Origin: Treponema sp.
Lineage (GTDB): Bacteria; Spirochaetota; Spirochaetia; Treponematales; Treponemataceae
Length of the DNA: 63,602 nt
Direction of reading: 5' to 3'
NCBI GenBank assembly: GCA_024687165.1
Contig: JAILEY010000032.1
Span: forward strand, 1-63,602
Position numbers and translations under genes: made by a program. Below the pieces are notes generated by a model. That model was not told where the DNA came from, searched no databases, and worked only from the letters and a program-made list of their open reading frames with translations. Below are positions 7,845-17,955 of the stretch, piece after piece (positions within the stretch are counted from its first letter, which is position 1; each line of letters begins with the position of its first letter).

Positions 7845-9071
7845 TTACTCAGAAGCTGATGAATTGTCATGAGGTCTTACGTGAAGAGCCCAAACACCAG
7901 GTTCCCAGTTGCGGCGGAAGATAGAAATTGCACCACTTGAAATGAACAGTGATGAATAACAACCTGAAATAAGACCAACAGTAAGAACAACTGCAAAGTC
8001 TCTGATGCTTCCTGATGTAAATACAAGAAGTGAAATAGAAGCAAACAATGTTGTTACTGTTGTGATGATAGAACGAGTCATTGTTCCACCAATTGATCTG
8101 TTAAGAATATCCTTAAAATCTCTTGTCTGAACAAGGCGGATATTTTCACGAACGCGGTCAAGAATAACAACTGTAGCGTTGATTGAGTAACCGAAGATTG
8201 TAAGAACAGCAGCCAGTGTTGTTGTAGAGAATTCTACCTGAGTCCATGAAATAAATGCAAACATGATGAGACAGTCGTGAAGAAGAGCAATGATTGCACC
8301 AAGAGCAAAATCCCAGTGGAAGCGGATTGAAGCATAGCCCCAGATAAGGAAGATTGTTACAATAGCAAGAACAACTGATTTCCATGCGAGATTCTTTGAA
8401 AGTCCAGATCCAACGAAGTCTGTCTTAACAACAGCAACATCTGTTTTACCGAACTTATTGCCCAAAGCAGTAAGAATCTTTTCCTGAAGTTCCTGACTTG
8501 AAACCTTGTCATTTGTAATTGCAGCACGAATCTGGAAGCTTCTGTCATCAGCAGAACCAAGTTCCTTTACTGAAACATTCTGACCTGCAAGAGCAGAACG
8601 AACTTCATCAATAGAAACATTTTTTGACTTATCTGCTACATAAATAAGATATGGTTTAGCAGGATTAAGCTTTGCAGATACAGAACTGTCGATATAAATT
8701 CCGTATGTATTAAGTGAAGCAGAAGCAAGAACTGAAGCTGAAACACCTTCTACAGCATTAAGAGCAGCAGCCAGATCTGCAACAGTCGGATACTGTCCGT
8801 AAGAAAATGATTTAGTTTCATTTTCTGATTTTGCACCTGTAATAACAAGATCAAGTGCAGTGTTAGATGTAGAAACTGAAATATCTGCGCTTCCGTTATA
8901 ATTTACCTGAATAGCTGCAGGAGCAACTTTTACTTCTTCCACAAGACCAGGAACAAAGTCAATACCAAAATTGATTCCACGAACAAGCATTCCAATAATT
9001 CCAAAAAGAATCACTGCAATACTAAAAACAGCACAAGGAAGAAATGCTTTATTATATTTAACGTCTTTCAT
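7845..9071 (-). CDS. secF: protein-export membrane protein SecF
   Basis: SecF (408 residues) pairs with SecD to draw translocated proteins out of SecYEG using proton-motive force. The N-terminal segment is TM1, followed by a long periplasmic domain (about 30-200, longer than in E. coli) and five C-terminal TM helices with conserved FGYSINATVVILDRVREN and SIGGTMTRSIITT motifs. Its ATG overlaps the secD stop by one base (TAATG) after a GGGGGA site, indicating translational coupling. Confidence 0.95.
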   Translation of the reverse strand: MKDVKYNKAFLPCAVFSIAVILFGIIGMLVRGINFGIDFVPGLVEEVKVAPAAIQVNYNGSADISVSTSNTALDLVITGAKSENETKSFSYGQYPTVADLAAALNAVEGVSASVLASASLNTYGIYIDSSVSAKLNPAKPYLIYVADKSKNVSIDEVRSALAGQNVSVKELGSADDRSFQIRAAITNDKVSSQELQEKILTALGNKFGKTDVAVVKTDFVGSGLSKNLAWKSVVLAIVTIFLIWGYASIRFHWDFALGAIIALLHDCLIMFAFISWTQVEFSTTTLAAVLTIFGYSINATVVILDRVRENIRLVQTRDFKDILNRSIGGTMTRSIITTVTTLFASISLLVFTSGSIRDFAVVLTVGLISGCYSSLFISSGAISIFRRNWEPGVWALHVRPHDNSSASE

Positions 9072-10807
9072 TATTTAATCCCCCAGCCAATGCTAATGTT
9101 CTTCTTGTTCATAACCTGAGTTCCAAAGTCGAACATAAGGCGAGAAACAACAAGAGCTGTGAATACTGTAGAAACTACACCGATGGCAAGGCTGACTGCA
9201 AATCCCTGAATTGAACCTGTTCCAAGCTGGCTCATGAAGATTGCAGCAATGAATGTTGTGATGTTTGAGTCCATGATTGCCCAGAAAGCACTTGCAAAAC
9301 CTGCATAGATACTTGCGGCTCTGTCTTTACCAAGACGTCTTTCTTCCTTGATGCGTTCAAAGATGATTACGTTTGCATCAACTGCCATACCGATTGTAAG
9401 AATCATACCGGCAATTGTTGGAAGTGTAATTGTAAGATTGAAAGCACTAAGGATAGAGAACATGATGTAAAGGTTAAGAACCTGTGCAACACATGCGTTG
9501 ATACCTGCACCCTTGTACCAGATGAGCATGAAAATCATGATTGCAACAAGACCAACTGCAATAGCAAGAAGTCCCTGTTTGATTGCAAGTTCACCAAGAG
9601 AAGCTCCGATAATCTGCTGACTTTCTACGCTGAGAGGAACATCAAGCCATGCTGTCTGAAGAACCTTCTTGAGGTTTTCTGCTTCCTGAAGACCAAAGCC
9701 TGTAATTGCAACTCTTCCGTTTGGAATAGCAGAATTGATTGATGCACATGATTTAACTTTTCCGTCACTGATGATACAAAGATTCTTTCCAACATTATCC
9801 TTTGTAAATGTTCCGAAAACTACAGCACCATCTGGATCAAGATTGAAGCTTACCTGTGGGCGTCCTGTAAGTTCTTCTGAAGTAACGTCTGCAGAAGTAA
9901 TATGCTTACCGTCAAGAATAATTTCCTTCTTTACAACGATATAGCCTCTTCTCTGATCAAGTCCGTAGTTATCAGCCTGATAGAAACCAAGAACTTCACA
10001 ATCTTCAGGAATAACAGTCGAATCAATGAGATTTCCCTTTACATCAAATGTGTTTTCAGGATTTTTGCTGAAGTATTCATCAAATTTAGCCTGAGCATCT
10101 GAATCCTGGAGACGGAAATTAAGAATTCCGCGTCCCTGAATGATTGAATTAATCTGATCAGCTTCTGCAGAACCTGGAAGTTCAATGTAAATTCTGTCTT
10201 CACCCTGCTGACGGATTGTCGGTGAAGAAAGACCAAAGCGGTCAATACGGCTTGTAAGAGTTTCAATAGCCTGAGCCATTGCATCTTTTCTTACAGCAAC
10301 TGCATCATATGAAGAACCCTTAAGATTCTTTTCAACAGCATCAAGATCAGCCTTTACGATTACGTTCATACCGCCTGAAAGGTCAAGACCAAGCTTTACA
10401 GAATTCTGATAATTCTTTTTGTCAGCAAGAATTTTATTGCGGTATACACCTTCAATACATTCAATAAGCTCATATTTTGAACCAAAAGATTCTACAGCTT
10501 CTCCAATAGAGAGCTTTTTAGGCATCTTTTTGTTCATTTCCTTATAATTCTTTTTTGCAGCATCTTTGAGCCAGTCCATATCAGCAGGAACAGCAGCATT
10601 GCGGTCTGCCTTGTAAAGAGCAACGATATCTGCATATCTGGCATTTGCTTTAGAAGATGAATATTCCTTGATTTTTTCCAGTGAACTCAAAGCAAGTGCC
10701 TTGTCTTCTTTTGGAGTGCGATAATACCAGCAGATTGAAGGCCATAAGAATGCAAAACAAACAGCCAGAACTGCGAGTATAATTACCAAACGGCTTTTTT
10801 TACTCAT
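9071..10807 (-). CDS. secD: protein-export membrane protein SecD
   Basis: SecD (578 residues) is the larger partner of SecF. It shows TM1 near residues 7-27, the LGLDLSGG motif starting the periplasmic P1 domain (about 143), and six TM helices in the C-terminal third with GMILTIGMAVDANVIIFERI and a conserved final helix. The ATG follows an AAGGG site, 29 bp after yajC. The yajC-secD-secF order is the standard one. Confidence 0.97.
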   Translation of the reverse strand: MSKKSRLVIILAVLAVCFAFLWPSICWYYRTPKEDKALALSSLEKIKEYSSSKANARYADIVALYKADRNAAVPADMDWLKDAAKKNYKEMNKKMPKKLSIGEAVESFGSKYELIECIEGVYRNKILADKKNYQNSVKLGLDLSGGMNVIVKADLDAVEKNLKGSSYDAVAVRKDAMAQAIETLTSRIDRFGLSSPTIRQQGEDRIYIELPGSAEADQINSIIQGRGILNFRLQDSDAQAKFDEYFSKNPENTFDVKGNLIDSTVIPEDCEVLGFYQADNYGLDQRRGYIVVKKEIILDGKHITSADVTSEELTGRPQVSFNLDPDGAVVFGTFTKDNVGKNLCIISDGKVKSCASINSAIPNGRVAITGFGLQEAENLKKVLQTAWLDVPLSVESQQIIGASLGELAIKQGLLAIAVGLVAIMIFMLIWYKGAGINACVAQVLNLYIMFSILSAFNLTITLPTIAGMILTIGMAVDANVIIFERIKEERRLGKDRAASIYAGFASAFWAIMDSNITTFIAAIFMSQLGTGSIQGFAVSLAIGVVSTVFTALVVSRLMFDFGTQVMNKKNISIGWGIK

Positions 10808-10836
10808 TTTTTTACCCTTAAAAATTTATTTTGATT

Positions 10837-11235
10837 TTATTTTTCTTCTGATTTTTCAGTTTTTTCTAAAGAAGTTTCAGCAGCACTTTTTTCAACGAAA
10901 ACACTGGCAATTGCAGTACGATTGAATTCAATCTTTGTTCCATCGTCAACTTTTACAATTACAGTCTTATCTTTTGCCTGACTGATTGTTCCGTGGATTC
11001 CACCGATTGTAACAACTTTATCGCCTTTTTTGAGAGCAGCGATCATCTTCTGCATTTCCTTCTGCTTCTTATTCTGCGGACGAATCATGAAAATGTACAT
11101 GATGAGGATGATAAGAAGAAGAGGTAAAAACATTGATACAGAACCAAAAAATCCTCCTGCAGCACCACTATCTGCATTTGCAGATGCAGCTTCTGCAGCC
11201 TGTTCTGCATTAAGTAAAAGTGAATTAAACAACAT
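10837..11235 (-). CDS. yajC: preprotein translocase accessory protein YajC
   Basis: YajC (132 residues) is a single-pass inner-membrane subunit of the SecDF-YajC complex. The TM helix (about 35-53) runs straight into the family motif MIRPQNKKQKEMQKMI, followed by a KKGDKVVTIGGIHGTI domain. An extra Ala-rich N-terminus (about 12-30) precedes the TM. A strong AGGAAGG ribosome site is present; it is the first gene of the operon. Confidence 0.95.
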   Translation of the reverse strand: MLFNSLLLNAEQAAEAASANADSGAAGGFFGSVSMFLPLLLIILIMYIFMIRPQNKKQKEMQKMIAALKKGDKVVTIGGIHGTISQAKDKTVIVKVDDGTKIEFNRTAIASVFVEKSAAETSLEKTEKSEEK

Positions 11236-11279
11236 ATAAATCCTTCCTTTTGCAATGTAAGTTTAAAATTTAGTAGCAT

Positions 11280-11308
11280 ATGTTATCATAATTAGGCGTT
11301 ATGTGCAA
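11280..11308 (-). promoter_or_regulatory. sigma-70 promoter of yajC-secDF
   Basis: Minus-strand TTGCAC (11308-11303), 17 bp, TAACAT (11285-11280). Start near 11273, leader about 38 nt. Confidence 0.7.
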
Positions 11309-11367
11309 ATAAAAAGCGGAATGTTAGTATTTTTATTTTACCTTAATTTCAAATTATTTAAGATTTA

Positions 11368-11406
11368 ATAAAATTGGCGCGAAAGAGTGTTGAGCAGGAC
11401 GAAAAT
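11368..11406 (-). repeat. solo arm of the 156-bp palindromic element
   Basis: These 39 bases match the reverse complement of the right arm of the copy at 57921-58076 at 38 of 39 positions (one A/G difference near 11385). The rest of the element is missing. It lies between yajC and the TPR lipoprotein, ending 12 bp from the latter's stop codon. Confidence 0.85.
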
Positions 11407-11417
11407 CGAAACTGAGA

Positions 11418-13190
11418 CTATTTTGAAAGAAGACGACTAAGTTCGGCGTTTTTCTTAAGATAAAGCGGATTATTCGGATCAAGGGCTACAACCTGCTTAA
11501 GATAATACTGAGCTCGGCGCCAGTCCTTTTTGTTGTAGTAAATCTTATACAGCCTGTAAAGAGCTTCCTTATTACGCGGATTATTTGTAAGACTCGATCT
11601 CAAATCCTGAAGGATAAGATCTTCCGTACTGCGCAAAAAACTTCTGTGGTAAAAAAGAACACTCTTTGTCTTTGACGAAGCTGAATCAAGAAGTTTATTG
11701 ATGAGATTGTATGCATTTTCAGTTTGGGAAGAAGCAATCAGAGCCTTAATATAAACAACCTGCACTTCCTCATCCGAAGAAGAAGCATTATAAAGTTTTG
11801 AAGCAAGAGTTAAAGCTTCTGCAGTTTTATTCAGCGCAATACAGACATCAACATGCACAAAAAGAAGCTCCCTGTCTGCGGAATCTGATGAAAGCTGAGA
11901 ACTCAACGCATAAGCCTTTGAATATTCTTCTGTTTTTACATATTCGATTATGCAGATTTTCTTTGCTTCAACACTATTCGGTCTGTCTGCAAGAACTTTT
12001 TGAGAAAGCTGAATTGAAGTAAAGCCGTTTATCTTCTCTCCTGAAACTGAAGCAATCCGTGCGGCTACAAGAAGCACATCCACATCAGAAGGATAAAGAG
12101 TACATGCTTTTGCTGCAGTTTGAGATGCAAGCGTATAATTTTTATTCCAGTCACACTGAAGACTTGTTTTTACAAGAAGATATTCCTTTGAAGTATCATC
12201 AATTCGGGCACAGGCATCAAGCAATGCAGAAGCACGCACATAGTCCTGCCGTTTCATAAGGATTTTTGCACGAAGAAGCGTATATTCAGTATTTTCAGGT
12301 TCCGTAACAAGAATGCGTACAACATAATTTTCAGTTTTAGCATCATCACCTAAAGCATAAGCTGATTTTGCCCCGGTTTTAAGCGCATTTCTGTGCTGTG
12401 GATTTTTTTTCAAAACTGATTCTGACAGCTCAAGGGATTTTTTATAATCTCCCTGCAGATATCCGATTTCTGCCAGAAGAATATTGATTTCTGATATTTC
12501 CGGAGAAAAACGCTTTACCGCCGCATTCAAATATTTCCGCGCATCATCATAATTTCCCTGCTTATAACAAAGAACTCCATAAAGATAATTTGCAAAAACA
12601 GAAGACTTGCTGAACGAAAGTGCCTTTTCAATATCAGTCTTTGCCCTATCATAATATGCGGACATATCACCATCTTTTAAAATTACAAGAGCAGGAAGTA
12701 TTGCTGAAAAAAAGTCACTTGAATTTGTACTGAGATCATAAATTCCATTCTGCACACTTTCAAGCGCACCAGCATACTGATTATCCGTCGGCGGCTGTGG
12801 AACTTCCCAGGTTATACGTTCAGAAGGCCACGCATACTCCATAATTTTTGCGCACATGTAAAGAAAAACTTTTTCCTGATCCGAGTAAGAATCAACATCT
12901 GCTTTATGAATATTTTTTGCAGCCTGCGCTAAACTTTGCGGAGAACCTTCAACGGCAAGCTCCATCGTTTTTGAATCAATTGAAGAGAAAAACTTTTTTG
13001 ATTTTACAGGAGCACTTATTTTAATTACAGTTTCTTCTGAAGATTTTTCTGAGAATGAATTATCTGCAACATACTCCGTCTCCTTTGTTCCGCCAGAAAC
13101 TACAGAATCTGATGACGGCGAACTGGCACATGAGAAAAATAAAGATGCTGCTGCGGCTACTGAAAAAAAGCCGGCTGTTTTTTTCAACAA
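11418..13190 (-). CDS. TPR-repeat lipoprotein with UUG start
   Basis: A 590-residue exported protein with a signal peptide and relaxed spirochaetal lipobox (LFFSC, about 16-20). From about residue 190 to the end it is a TPR-type helical array (for example NYLYGVLCYKQGNYDDARKYL and RRAQYYLKQVVALDPNNPLY), the usual scaffold for protein-protein contacts. There is no ATG: the start is TTG, 7 nt after GGAGAGG, overlapping the last bases of the upstream membrane-protein gene (TTGTTGA), so the two are translationally coupled. Function unknown. Confidence 0.75.
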   Translation of the reverse strand: MLKKTAGFFSVAAAASLFFSCASSPSSDSVVSGGTKETEYVADNSFSEKSSEETVIKISAPVKSKKFFSSIDSKTMELAVEGSPQSLAQAAKNIHKADVDSYSDQEKVFLYMCAKIMEYAWPSERITWEVPQPPTDNQYAGALESVQNGIYDLSTNSSDFFSAILPALVILKDGDMSAYYDRAKTDIEKALSFSKSSVFANYLYGVLCYKQGNYDDARKYLNAAVKRFSPEISEINILLAEIGYLQGDYKKSLELSESVLKKNPQHRNALKTGAKSAYALGDDAKTENYVVRILVTEPENTEYTLLRAKILMKRQDYVRASALLDACARIDDTSKEYLLVKTSLQCDWNKNYTLASQTAAKACTLYPSDVDVLLVAARIASVSGEKINGFTSIQLSQKVLADRPNSVEAKKICIIEYVKTEEYSKAYALSSQLSSDSADRELLFVHVDVCIALNKTAEALTLASKLYNASSSDEEVQVVYIKALIASSQTENAYNLINKLLDSASSKTKSVLFYHRSFLRSTEDLILQDLRSSLTNNPRNKEALYRLYKIYYNKKDWRRAQYYLKQVVALDPNNPLYLKKNAELSRLLSK

Positions 13191-13600
13191 AAAGCGTCCT
13201 CTCCGGAAGAGTCTTCATCCATAAACGGAAAATTTTCTTTATTAAATTTTTGAAATCCATAAACGGCAATAATTCCAACTCCACAGAAAACAAGGAGTAC
13301 AGGACCAAGCAAAGTCATAAACTTGCGGAAACTGAACGGAACCACGCCAAGTGAAAATACAAGAAATAAAGTCCCAAGAAGAACAAGAAGAATTGAAGGA
13401 AAAAGAAAAATAGTTCTTATCTTGCGCATCATGAAAAAATCAACAAGGAAAAATGAAAAACCTGTAATTATTACAAGCACAGGCCAGAGACTGCTCAACC
13501 CTTTTTTGAATACATTCAGATTCAAAAGAAAGAAAAAGATTCCGTCAAGAATCAGCATTATTCCCAAAGAAATCAGATATGCCCGTCTTGTAAAAAACAT
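13184..13600 (-). CDS. small multi-pass membrane protein
   Basis: A 138-residue protein of four hydrophobic helices with a basic MRKIR loop in the middle and an acidic tail (MDEDSSGEDAF), resembling LiaF/DUF5668-like membrane domains; no certain family. The start at 13600 is preferred: a GAGA site lies 8 nt upstream, whereas an ATG at 13639 lies one base after a TATAAT -10 box and would be upstream of the transcription start. It is followed, with 7-nt overlap, by the TPR lipoprotein. Confidence 0.6.
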   Translation of the reverse strand: MFFTRRAYLISLGIMLILDGIFFFLLNLNVFKKGLSSLWPVLVIITGFSFFLVDFFMMRKIRTIFLFPSILLVLLGTLFLVFSLGVVPFSFRKFMTLLGPVLLVFCGVGIIAVYGFQKFNKENFPFMDEDSSGEDAFC

Positions 13601-13640
13601 TATTACATTCTCATTAAGAACAATCTTCCCATTCTTCATA

Positions 13641-13646
13641 ATTATA
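13641..13646 (-). promoter_or_regulatory. -10 box of the membrane protein/TPR operon
   Basis: A perfect TATAAT on the minus strand (13646-13641) with no recognisable -35. The predicted start near 13634 gives a leader of about 35 nt to the ATG at 13600. Confidence 0.45.
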
Positions 13647-13693
13647 TAGAATACAACAAGATTAGATTCTTGTCAGTATGTTTTGAATCATTA

Positions 13694-13728
13694 TTGTTAT
13701 ACATAGTAAGAAATGATAATATTACAGC
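13694..13728 (+). promoter_or_regulatory. promoter, predicted leaderless start of a TPR lipoprotein
   Basis: TTGTTA (13694-13699), 17 bp, TAATAT (13717-13722), six bases, ATG at 13729. No ribosome site. Confidence 0.65.
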
Positions 13729-14790
13729 ATGAAAAAACTTCTGGCGATTTTTATCTGTACTGCACTCGCAGCCTCTGTAATTTCATGCAGAAAAAATAAA
13801 CGGGGAACAGTTACAGCTGAAGCATATACAAAAAAATTTCAGGATAACCAGTCTAAGCTTTATGCACTTCTTGAAAAATCTGAAGCAGGTAGCGGAACAA
13901 GATATGCGGTTATCAACAAGATTGCACAAAATCATCTTGCAGTAAAAGATTTTGAATCACTTTCATTATTTCTGACTCAGTGGGTAGAAGAACATCCTGA
14001 TGATCCGTACAATTCTTACTGGCTTTTGATGACGGCATATTCTTATCTGGAATGTAATGCTGAACCGATTGCAGAATATTATTTTGAAAGAATCATCAAT
14101 AACTACCAGGATCTTATGGTTCAGGGGCAGTCAATTCATTTTATCTGCTATCAGCACTTAATCAACATTTCAAAAAATCCTGCAAATAAGATAGCGTACT
14201 TCAATCAGCTTATTTCAAGATTTCCAAACGATGTAAAGGCTACTGAACTTTACTACAGGCTTGCTATTGAATATGAAAAGCTTGGTGACTGGAATCTTGC
14301 AATCAAATCATACAAAACTTTTCTTGAGCAGGATGATGCTTCTTCAATCCAGATTTCAGGCTACCCGAATGCATATCTGACGGCAAAGCAGCTGATAGAT
14401 TTCAACGACTCTTCAAAAGACTGGACCTTTGAAACGCGGGACGAACTTGTAAACGCTGTAAAAAAAGCAATCGCATCATACAACTGGCGCGAACTCGACA
14501 AAATTAAGTCAAAAGTTAACTTTTTTGCAATGTCATGGAGACAGGATGTAACCGATGCAAACGCTCAGGAAGGCTTCAGTATGAGGGCATACATGAGGGG
14601 AAACAGAATCCGCTGCAACGCTTCACTTGATGCATCTTCATCTCCAAAAGAAGCATTTTTACGCACAGAAGGATGGAACAATTACGTTACAGTCTGGTAT
14701 CTTTATTTTAGAAAAGTAAACTTCCCTGCCGATCCAGAAATTCACGGAAGATGGGAATGGGCCGGAATTTACTACGGTGAAAAACTCTAG
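13729..14790 (+). CDS. TPR-containing lipoprotein
   Basis: A 353-residue protein with a lipoprotein signal (lipobox SVISC, about residues 16-20). Residues about 60-220 form TPR/outer-membrane-lipoprotein-like helical pairs (YNSYWLLMTAYSYLE, ATELYYRLAIEYEKLGDWNLAIKSYKTFL), similar to BamD/YbgF-like scaffolds. The C-terminal 110 residues are a distinct, unrecognised domain. It is first of a two-gene unit with a lytic transglycosylase starting 1 bp later, so a role in peptidoglycan remodelling is possible by inference. Confidence 0.7.
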   Translation: MKKLLAIFICTALAASVISCRKNKRGTVTAEAYTKKFQDNQSKLYALLEKSEAGSGTRYAVINKIAQNHLAVKDFESLSLFLTQWVEEHPDDPYNSYWLLMTAYSYLECNAEPIAEYYFERIINNYQDLMVQGQSIHFICYQHLINISKNPANKIAYFNQLISRFPNDVKATELYYRLAIEYEKLGDWNLAIKSYKTFLEQDDASSIQISGYPNAYLTAKQLIDFNDSSKDWTFETRDELVNAVKKAIASYNWRELDKIKSKVNFFAMSWRQDVTDANAQEGFSMRAYMRGNRIRCNASLDASSSPKEAFLRTEGWNNYVTVWYLYFRKVNFPADPEIHGRWEWAGIYYGEKL

Positions 14791-14791
14791 G

Positions 14792-15640
14792 ATGAAAAAG
14801 TTTTTTTCTATTATTTTTTTCTCCTGCACTGTCTGTTTTTTTGCAGTTTCACAACAGGAAGAGCACATTTTCTACAGAAAAAACATCGGAATTGAGGGAG
14901 TTTTCAATGAAAGTGTTCAGAAACAGTTTGAAAAATACTACACCGACGAAAACAAAAGAATTTTTCTTTCAACCGTACTGTACAATTCAGCTCCATACAG
15001 GCCGTATATAATAGAACAGCTGGAAAAAAGAAAAATGCCTTTATTTCTTCAATATCTGCCAGTTGTAGAAAGTGACTACAAGCCATACGCAGTATCTCTA
15101 AGCGGTGCAACAGGGCTCTGGCAATTCATGGAAAACAGCATGCACCCTTTCCTTAAAAAAAATGAGTGGATTGATGAGCGGCTTGATCCATGGAAAGAAA
15201 CTGATGCAGCCCTTACAAAGCTTTCTGATAACTACAGAAAATTCAAAAACTGGCACCTGGCTCTTGCGGCCTATAATATGGGGGCAGGAGCTGTTGAGCG
15301 CATAATAAAGTCAAATCCGGGAAAAGATTTCTGGCAGCTTGCAGAAGAAAATCTATTGAGCAGACAATCATGCGAATATGTTCCAAAACTGATTGCAGTT
15401 ACGGAAGCCGTTGAAAATGCGGAATACTACGGTTTTATTGAAATTGGTGCAGCAGATGAAGCGACAAAAAAAGGTAAAATACAAAAATTTAAATTTTACA
15501 AAGTTAAAGGAAAATCGTCACTAAAATATCTTGCAGAAAAAACAGGGATTCCATACGAAACGTTAAAATTCTACAATCCCGAGTTAATTAAAGAATGCAC
15601 TCCACCGGAAGGAACTTACAGACTTAGAGCCGTAAAATAA
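14792..15640 (+). CDS. membrane-exported lytic transglycosylase with LysM-like tail
   Basis: A 282-residue MltD/Slt-type enzyme that cleaves peptidoglycan glycan strands. A signal peptide is followed by the SLT domain (about 70-190) with the catalytic Glu in LPVVESDYKPYAVS, then SGATGLWQFM and LALAAYNMGAGAVERII. The C-terminal 50 residues (VKGKSSLKYLAEKTGIPYETLKFYNPEL) are LysM-like for glycan binding. The start at 14792 lies just after the upstream stop codon; an in-frame ATG 15 nt earlier would add five polar residues before the signal. Confidence 0.85.
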   Translation: MKKFFSIIFFSCTVCFFAVSQQEEHIFYRKNIGIEGVFNESVQKQFEKYYTDENKRIFLSTVLYNSAPYRPYIIEQLEKRKMPLFLQYLPVVESDYKPYAVSLSGATGLWQFMENSMHPFLKKNEWIDERLDPWKETDAALTKLSDNYRKFKNWHLALAAYNMGAGAVERIIKSNPGKDFWQLAEENLLSRQSCEYVPKLIAVTEAVENAEYYGFIEIGAADEATKKGKIQKFKFYKVKGKSSLKYLAEKTGIPYETLKFYNPELIKECTPPEGTYRLRAVK

Positions 15641-15688
15641 AAAAAAGGCATGATCGGTAAATTCTATAAACATACCGGCCATACCTTT
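15637..15688 (-). terminator. intrinsic terminator of the MCP gene
   Basis: A long imperfect stem (AAAGG/CCTTT, ATG/CAT, CGGTA/TACCG with symmetric mismatches, 15644-15688) is followed on the minus strand by eight T. It lies between the convergent transglycosylase and MCP genes. Confidence 0.65.
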
Positions 15689-15712
15689 CTATACCAATTT
15701 CCTCACCCTTTT

Positions 15713-17779
15713 TTATACCTTGAAGAGTCCAAGTTTACTCTGAAGCACTTCAATATTTCTATTTGTATCAAGGGCAAGATTAGATACACTCTGAGAAGAA
15801 GAACTGATCTGCTGTGCACCAGCTGCCATTTCATCCATACTTCCAAGAATAGTTGAAGAAATCTGTGTTACAGAGCCCATATCATTTGATACAGAATTAA
15901 TTACATCCTTAACATCACGGGACTTTTCACTTACACCAAGAGTCTGGTTTCTGATGTCACCAAGAGCTTCAAATACCTGACGTGATGCTTTTTCCTGCTC
16001 ACTCATTGCACCATCAATCTGACGAATAACAGAATCTGTTTCATCAAGATGTGTAACAATCTGACCGAATGCAGTCTGTGAATCCTTTGAAAGTTCAACA
16101 ACATCTTTAATTGATGCAGAAATCTGCTTAAGTTCAGCATTGATATTCTTTGACTGTGCACTTGAAGTTTCTGCAAGCTTACGGATTTCATTTGCAACAA
16201 CAGAGAATCCTTCACCTGCCTTACCCGCATGAGCAGCTTCGATTGCGGCATTCATTGCAAGAAGATTTGTTTCAGACGCAATCTGAGAAATAATCTGGTT
16301 GGCCTGAATAAGCATCTTAGACTGTTCTGCAATTTCACCGACTTTTCCGTCAACATTTGCAAGTTTTGTCTTGCCGTCACCAACAGTAACACTAAGTTCC
16401 TTAAAGCTGTCTGACATTTTATGAACTGAATCAGTAACAGATGAAATATTTTCAAGCATTTCTTCAATTGCTGCAGAAGATTCAGTAACTGCTGCTGACT
16501 GTGCATCAACCATGTTTTCAAGTTCACCAACAGAAGAATTAGCCTTTGCAAGAACTGTAGTTGTATTATCTACGGCAGAAGCCTGATTTTCAGACTGTTT
16601 GCGGACACCTTCAATATTTGCCATAATCTCTGCCGTTGCACTTGCAGATTCCTGAGAGTTTGTACCAAGATTCTGACCAATCTGCGAAAGTGAATTCTGA
16701 GCTTCATTAAGATCACGGACAATATCCTGAAGCATCTCAATAAATGTGTTTACATCGCGTGAAATGAAAGCAAATTCATCATTACCTCTAACAGGAACAC
16801 GAACTGTAAGATCTGCATCTCCGGAAGCAAGATTCTTCATTGCAGAACCAACATTTTTGAGAGGTCTGATAATCTTAAAGTAAATTAATAAAATAAATAT
16901 ACCAATAATTACGAGTGTAAGAACTATTTCAACAAAAATAAGAGACTTGAAAATCAGGCTTGAAACATGTTCAACAACAGCCATTTCTTTTCCAAGATAA
17001 AGTGTAGTAAGGAATTTTCCATCTGAAGTATTATAAGGGAAGTAATAAACAACGTACTCTTTTCCACCGATTATTGCAGTTCCTGAAAAATCCTTTCCTC
17101 TTTCACAAAGACGTATAGGATTTGAATTTGCAATTTTTGTACCAATCATTCCAGCGAGTGTTGTATAAGCGCGGGTCTCACCATCGAATACTGTAAATTC
17201 ACAGTTTGTCATAGACTTTATTGATTCTGCAAAATGCTGTGAAGTTACTTTTTTTCTCAAAAGAACAGCACCAACAACTTTACCTTCTGCACGAACAGGA
17301 GCGGCTTCAGTAATAACAATATCAGAGCTTTCCTTTTTAATTGCTACAACTTTATTTCCGATTACTGCTTTTCCAAGAACATCCCCATACATAGAAGAAT
17401 TACCGTATTTGAAAGCAGAAACCTGATGAAGTCCACCATCAACAACTGCAACTTCTGCAAGAGCGAAGCTGTTTTTTGCCACTTCAAGCAAAGCGTTTAC
17501 AGATTCAGATTCAAAAGTATTTTTTGCCGCAAAATTATGTCCTACAGATTCTGAAATCATCTTCTGAACATTATCAAGTTCCTGTTCCGAAGATTTAATC
17601 TGTTCCATTACGAGCTTTGAATAGCCCTTTACATCACCTTCAAAATATGAGACAAGACCCTTTCTAAGAAGGCTGCTGATAAAAAAGAACGATGTAACTG
17701 TAAATACAACAAGTCCAAGAACGATAGATCCAATCAGGATAACCGAAACTGATGATTGTTTATCTTTGCTGAAAATCAT
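15713..17779 (-). CDS. methyl-accepting chemotaxis protein
   Basis: A 688-residue transmembrane chemoreceptor. TM1 is at about 11-35, a periplasmic Cache-like sensor spans about 40-275 (including [11 protein letters not shown]-type and [11 protein letters not shown] segments), TM2 lies at about 280-303, then HAMP ([19 protein letters not shown]) and a long coiled-coil signalling domain with the hairpin tip near residues 540-560 ([20 protein letters not shown]). It signals to CheA/CheW; ligand unknown. A GAGGAG site precedes the ATG. It is monocistronic. Confidence 0.93.
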   Translation of the reverse strand: MIFSKDKQSSVSVILIGSIVLGLVVFTVTSFFFISSLLRKGLVSYFEGDVKGYSKLVMEQIKSSEQELDNVQKMISESVGHNFAAKNTFESESVNALLEVAKNSFALAEVAVVDGGLHQVSAFKYGNSSMYGDVLGKAVIGNKVVAIKKESSDIVITEAAPVRAEGKVVGAVLLRKKVTSQHFAESIKSMTNCEFTVFDGETRAYTTLAGMIGTKIANSNPIRLCERGKDFSGTAIIGGKEYVVYYFPYNTSDGKFLTTLYLGKEMAVVEHVSSLIFKSLIFVEIVLTLVIIGIFILLIYFKIIRPLKNVGSAMKNLASGDADLTVRVPVRGNDEFAFISRDVNTFIEMLQDIVRDLNEAQNSLSQIGQNLGTNSQESASATAEIMANIEGVRKQSENQASAVDNTTTVLAKANSSVGELENMVDAQSAAVTESSAAIEEMLENISSVTDSVHKMSDSFKELSVTVGDGKTKLANVDGKVGEIAEQSKMLIQANQIISQIASETNLLAMNAAIEAAHAGKAGEGFSVVANEIRKLAETSSAQSKNINAELKQISASIKDVVELSKDSQTAFGQIVTHLDETDSVIRQIDGAMSEQEKASRQVFEALGDIRNQTLGVSEKSRDVKDVINSVSNDMGSVTQISSTILGSMDEMAAGAQQISSSSQSVSNLALDTNRNIEVLQSKLGLFKV

Positions 17780-17815
17780 AAAAAGTGTGCTCCTCTATTT
17801 ATTATCTAACTTAAG

Positions 17816-17843
17816 ATAATATAAAGTTCATTTTCAATATCAA
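17816..17843 (-). promoter_or_regulatory. promoter of the MCP gene
   Basis: Minus-strand TTGATA (17843-17838), 16 bp, TATTAT (17821-17816). The leader is about 30 nt and contains the GAGGAG ribosome site. Confidence 0.55.
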
Positions 17844-17955
17844 GCGAATTTTCGTCACTCTACAAAAAATTATAATACAGACCTATAAAAAATCAAGAAT
17901 ATAAACGAATAATATTTTCTGTAAAAATTAATGTAAATATGCCGAAAAAATAGAT

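Noticed and set aside
13601-13639. Upstream ATG at 13639 for the small membrane protein
   Set aside because: It is one base from the -10 box, so upstream of the predicted transcript start, and has no ribosome site.
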